A stretch of DNA of 64,000 nucleotides, from the NCBI GenBank assembly GCA_963989385.1, contig OZ022498.1, forward strand, positions 1,123,501 to 1,187,500, in the 5' to 3' direction. This document shows positions 60,521-64,000 of the stretch, one piece after another; within the stretch, counting starts at the first letter, position 1; each line of letters starts with the position of its first letter. Below the pieces are notes generated by a model. That model saw only the letters and a program-made list of their open reading frames with translations. It did not search any database and was not told where the DNA came from. The DNA comes from Ctena decussata (taxonomy: Eukaryota > Mollusca > Bivalvia > Lucinida > Lucinidae). The position numbers were made by a program, and so were the translations under genes.

Positions 60521-60870
60521 CAGCCCGGATCCAGGGGTGGGCTTTGGGGCTTAAGCCCCGCCACTTTGGGCTTTGTGTCCTAAATAATGCAGGAATATGT
60601 AATAAGGAGCGACTGATGATAATTTGAGATGCAATTTCATAGTTAGATTGAAATATATGCTGTGACAGCTCACTGGAATCGCCTCACAGAGGCGATTCCA
60701 ATGAGATGTCGTATCATATATTTAAAGGTAGGCATGATATTATCTTGATTTTTCATCGAATACCTTTTTTTATCTGGAACCCTGATTATGGCCTCTGTGT
60801 TTGGGCCCTAAGCCCCACCAATTGTCCAGAGAGAGACCCGCCAGCTAGCTGTGAACTGGATCCGGGCCTG
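60521..60870. mobile_element. 350-bp TIR element (CAGCCCGGATCCAG ends)
   Basis: CAGCCCGGATCCAG and CTGGATCCGGGCCTG form the ends, with GGGCTTAAGCCCC-like inner arms. The centre holds the hairpin GGAATCGCCTCACAGAGGCGATTCC, resembling MITE family A. It interrupts the LINE; no clear target duplication was seen. Confidence 0.75.
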
Positions 60871-61122
60871 GACCAGACTGAAAACAGCATGACTTATAGA
60901 GGAAGCGCAAGATTTCAAAAGTTTAGCCGAAATGTTGTCTGCACCTGTTGCCTTTTTGATGTTGAGCTGATTTGTAATTTTGGAAATGTCATTTGGAGAA
61001 ACAGGCTGAAAGGAAAACTGGTTTAAACCAGAAGGTAGATTGTCCTGAATATTTTTAATACTTGGATGGTCCGAAAATTGTTTGTCATACTGTTTGCCAT
61101 CCTTGCCAATATCTTTTGCCAC

Positions 61123-61550
61123 ATTTACGAAAAGTTATTGAAAATGCTGCAGACTTCTGGTCACTTCTGTCTGATCAGACACTATTTTCTCATCTTCTGA
61201 CAAAAGCTACATTTGATGCAAACAATACAAGAAGTGGAATATTTCATTTCGATTTTGACTGAAGCTGAAACAGCCTTTCACATTTGTTAAGATCTCATCA
61301 CTGCATCCGAAGTCACAAAACAGAAGCATTTCTGTTGTTCTATTTCGTAGATTTCCTCCGCTGACTTTTCGGAGAACCGCCTTTCGACGTAGTAGGGAAA
61401 GTTGAGCTCGTATATCTTTATATTAAGTACTAAGAACTGATGAGTCTTTATTTACAAGTGATTTCGTACATGTATTTGTATTAATCGTCGCTCAGAAGTT
61501 AACACTGTGAGTCTCTTATTATGAATCTTGGCTATATATTCTCTCGTATA
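61123..61550. other. No recognisable gene
   Basis: Sequence continuing right of the LINE fragment does not keep an RT-like frame. Nothing else recognised. Confidence 0.35.
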
Positions 61551-61830
61551 ATTTGCTGTTTAAGCCCAGAGAGTTCAAGCAACCGTCAATCTGCTCCATT
61601 TCAAGAACTGCTGAAGCATAATTTGCTGTTTAAGCCCAGAGAGTTCAAGCAACCGTCAATCTGCTCCATTTCAAGAACTGCTGAAGCATAATTTGCTGTT
61701 TAAGCCCAGAGAGTTCAAGCAACCGTCAATCTGCTCCATTTCAAGAACTGCTGAAGCATAATTTGCTGTTTAAGCCCAGAGAGTTCAAGCAACCGTCAAT
61801 CTGCTCCATTTCAAGAACTGCTGAAGCATA
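61551..61830 (+). repeat. 70-bp tandem repeat, four identical copies
   Basis: ATTTGCTGTTTAAGCCCAGA starts at 61551, 61621, 61691 and 61761. All four units look identical by eye, indicating very recent expansion or an assembly effect. Confidence 0.95.
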
Positions 61831-62165
61831 CAATGTTAACTGTGTCAAGAACTCTGTATTATGTACTTTTGAGGCTAGGATACTTTGTAAAGCTGCATTG
61901 AATGGGTATATATGGGCAACTTTTGTCGTTCCGAGGTTGCTGTATGGCATGTAAGCGTTATTTCTCAGAAAGAAGGGTGTCGATAGTCTTGAGGGGTTTC
62001 AGGGGCAGTGTCTTAGACAAATTCAAGGGCTCCCTGATAAAACTGCAAATTCTATCACTCTAGCCTTGTTAGGCATTTTGCTATTAGATGCAGTGTTGCA
62101 TAAAAACGCACAGTAGTCCTCCTTCTAAAACTGAATGGAAAAAGCTCTTGAATAATGCTGTGCAC
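61831..62165. other. No recognisable gene
   Basis: A short frame continues from the tandem repeat (to 61954) and ends without a known motif. Confidence 0.35.
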
Positions 62166-62169
62166 AGTA

Positions 62170-62402
62170 ATAATAATAATAATAATAATAATCTTTATTT
62201 ATAGTCGCTTATTTGTATTAACAACTAACATAAGCTCTGTAGAGCTTTTATTGCGACTTGATAAGACTATATACATATATACAAGCTGAGCTGTGGATAT
62301 GTGACTTGCTCAAGGTCACAACGCTAGGGCCCTGGTGGGATTCGACCTCGGGACCCTTCGATCATGAGACTGGCACGCTACCACTGCACCACTGCGCTCC
62401 AC
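62170..62402 (-). mobile_element. CORE-type tRNA-derived SINE (family 5), (ATT)n tail
   Basis: Minus strand: the head GGAGCGCAGTGGTGCAGTGG (A box) and GAGGTCGAATCCC (B box) precedes TGTGACCTTGAGCAAGTCAC. That matches the central CORE domain of MIR-like SINEs as I recall it (GTGACCTTGGGCAAGTCAC). The tail is (ATT)n. Confidence 0.82.
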
Positions 62403-63345
62403 AGTGCAGTTGAAACTTCCTGGAAATCAGACATACAGAGCAAGCCCACCCTAAAGTACGTAAATTCAGACTCCCAGAAAATTGGTAAAAGTCAGAATCA
62501 GAATCAGATCAGAATCAGAATTGTTTACTGGTGATACGTCCGAGGACAATCATTCACCAGGACCTGTGAACCAGGGTAGCTAGTCCCTAGCCCTTATAAG
62601 AGAAGTAAACTTAGTAACTGATAAAGGAATAAAGTCACCATGTGTCACTGGGTGGTTGCTTAGTCCCGGTGAGCGATGATTTTTTCTGACAATCGTCAAC
62701 GATTTTTTCTGACAATTAGTGTCTCGTAAGCGTGACGAAGCAAAATGGTAAGTGAACAAACTTATTTTCAATTTTTTCTCCTGATCTTTTGCAAACAGGC
62801 TGTTTTCTGAGGCATTTTATGAGCGCATTTAGTCGTTTGTCACATTTTTTCTGTGAAATAACCTCTGCAAACCAAGGACGAAAATTACAGCAAATGTCAA
62901 GGATTTGCTCCTACAACGAATTTAATGTCCCGGATTTTTTCCTACAGTGTTCCGGATTTTTTCCTACCACATATATTGCATTTCAGAGACCCAAAACTCG
63001 GATTATAGACTCAGCAATTAGATTTTTTAGTGTGTGATCTAATTTTATTTCGCCGATTGAACATCAGAAGCATTACTGACATGTATGCCGTGGTATGCCT
63101 CAAGGAAAACTATCACTACAGCTGTTTATGAGTGAAAAAATTCATTACACGACAGAAAGAGAGGATTTTTTTTCATCTTTTATGCTTAATAACTACAGTG
63201 CCTTATACTTTATAATTACAGTGATCAGATTGTTCCAAGTTGATATTGCTGGCGCCAGAGAATTAACCTTTCTCCTTGCCATTTCGCTTCAGTGTGGTGT
63301 TGCTAAGCGTTGATGGATGAATGACTCCTTTTCAAAAGTATTTCA
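62403..63345. other. No recognisable gene
   Basis: Contains (CAGAAT)n-like bases at 62490-62522 and repeated phrases CGATTTTTTCTGACAAT (62676-62716) and CCGGATTTTTTCCTAC (62932-62966). No coding motif. Confidence 0.4.
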
Positions 63346-63349
63346 GTCA

Positions 63350-63480
63350 GATAAAGACGACGGTAGGGGGAAGCTATGTGCAGTGGAATCCCGTTTACGA
63401 TGTATAGATTTCCGCCTTTAGCAGGTATCGAACCAGAGACCGCTAGATCAGCAGGCCAGCGCTTAACCTACTGAGTTACC
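63350..63480 (-). mobile_element. SINE family 4, minus copy
   Basis: Minus strand: CCCAGGTAACTCAGTAGG head, GGTCTCTGGTTCGATACCTG, then a CGTAAACGGGATTCCAC body. Same order as at 47291-47480. Confidence 0.7.
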
Positions 63481-63760
63481 TGGGCTGCTGTTGCTCAGCG
63501 TGTTTAGTGGTATGATATCGGGTGTAAACGCTGTTTGCCCCTAGAGGATGGTGTGGAAGTGTCTAACAAAAGCAAAACCAAAGAGTGCCCATCAAATCAT
63601 AAAAAGTTTGGAGTGGAGGACCTATTAGCAAATTCATTGATTTAGTAGGCCCTATATCCTTAAATACGGCCATAGGCCTACTCATACTTGTGAATCCATT
63701 ATATAACCTAATTGCTGTTTGAATAAACTACATTGACTGAAATGCCAGTATTAGATAGTC

Positions 63761-63890
63761 TGACGTCACCGTGACCTTGGACGTCACGAGATCTCTGATG
63801 TGGCGTCATAAACTACGCAAAATCAGTCAGGAGATCTACTCCCACCCACGTGTTTCCACCATCTTCTTCGATTTGCCAGATAATTTCCAG
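63761..63890 (+). promoter_or_regulatory. CRE/E-box promoter-like cluster and probable first exon end
   Basis: A palindromic CRE TGACGTCA (63761-63768), a half CRE GACGTCAC (63780-63787) and TGGCGTCATA (63801-63810) are followed by CACGTG (63847-63852) and CCACCATCTT, a YY1-like element in reverse. A donor, TTTCCAG|GTAAAATT, closes at 63890. This reads like a promoter with a short first exon on the plus strand; the gene would lie right of the window. Confidence 0.5.
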
Positions 63891-64000
63891 GTAAAATTTT
63901 GTTTGCGCACATTTATACAGTTGATTACTTTTCGAGTATACACGGGGGTAATACCAATTTGCTTACCTGTGCTGTCGACCGGACCGTACAAAGACGCTAT

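Larger units (their letters stand above)
59957..61122 (-). pseudogene. LINE reverse transcriptase fragment split by two DNA elements
   Basis: Minus strand: FQPVSPNDISKITNQLN and KKATGADNISAKLLK (61122-60871), then SISKFPSDLKNGQI (about 60520-60459), then YKKKDPLNKENYRPVSILP and FRKGFGCQST (60136-59957). These are consecutive pieces of a jockey/CR1-type RT domain. Two non-coding elements (60137-60458 and 60521-60870) sit between them. The copy stops before the catalytic FADD block, so it is also truncated at its 3' side. Confidence 0.82.

Overview
This is a eukaryotic, AT-rich, intron-bearing and very repeat-dense window with a handful of real genes. The repeat content (tRNA-derived SINEs, LINE fragments with short-tandem tails, fold-back MITEs, and long internally tandem families with (CCGT/CTGT)n leaders) and the B-box/coiled-coil/propeller gene suggest a bivalve mollusc, most likely a heterodont clam. 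The species is an inference; no marker gene identifies it.

Genes. (1) The 5' part of NDOR1 (diflavin oxidoreductase of cytosolic Fe-S assembly) lies on the minus strand. Its first three coding exons are at 7880-7743, 5565-5488 and 4055-3958, joined in frame by canonical GT-AG junctions. The remaining exons were not found and probably lie left of the window. (2) An intact, uninterrupted TMEM203 is on the plus strand at 20828-21241. The two genes are divergent, as I recall them in human, but about 13 kb of mobile DNA now separates them. (3) A single-exon two-B-box, coiled-coil, beta-propeller protein without a RING is on the minus strand at 42342-44126. (4) A CRE/E-box cluster followed by a splice donor at the right edge looks like the promoter and first exon of a gene beyond the window.

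Layout. 1-3.9 kb: repeats, including a mariner-like element nested in an older repeat. 3.9-7.9 kb: NDOR1 with TE-filled introns. 8.6-15 kb: several inverted-repeat DNA elements, a 93-bp minisatellite, a MULE-like fold-back and a three-LTR array of a miniature LTR retrotransposon (TRIM). 15.5-20.4 kb: LINE and SINE remnants. 20.4-21.9 kb: TMEM203. 22.9-37.4 kb: long internally tandem families, one interrupted by a hAT-like element with an 8-bp target duplication, another carrying a 1,066-bp near-identical duplication. 37.5-40.8 kb: two elements with dense subterminal motif arrays, apparently nested. 41.3-49.3 kb: MITE, SINE, the B-box gene, more tandem families, a perfect 152-bp palindrome and a head-to-head SINE pair. 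52.5-53.8 kb: a LINE with matching target duplications. 54.9-56.7 kb: a 41-bp satellite. 57-63.5 kb: SINEs, a MULE-like MITE, and a LINE reverse transcriptase interrupted by two DNA elements.

Most other open frames are produced by tandem repeats or by antisense reading of transposons. All family assignments come from reading the sequence; no searches were run.
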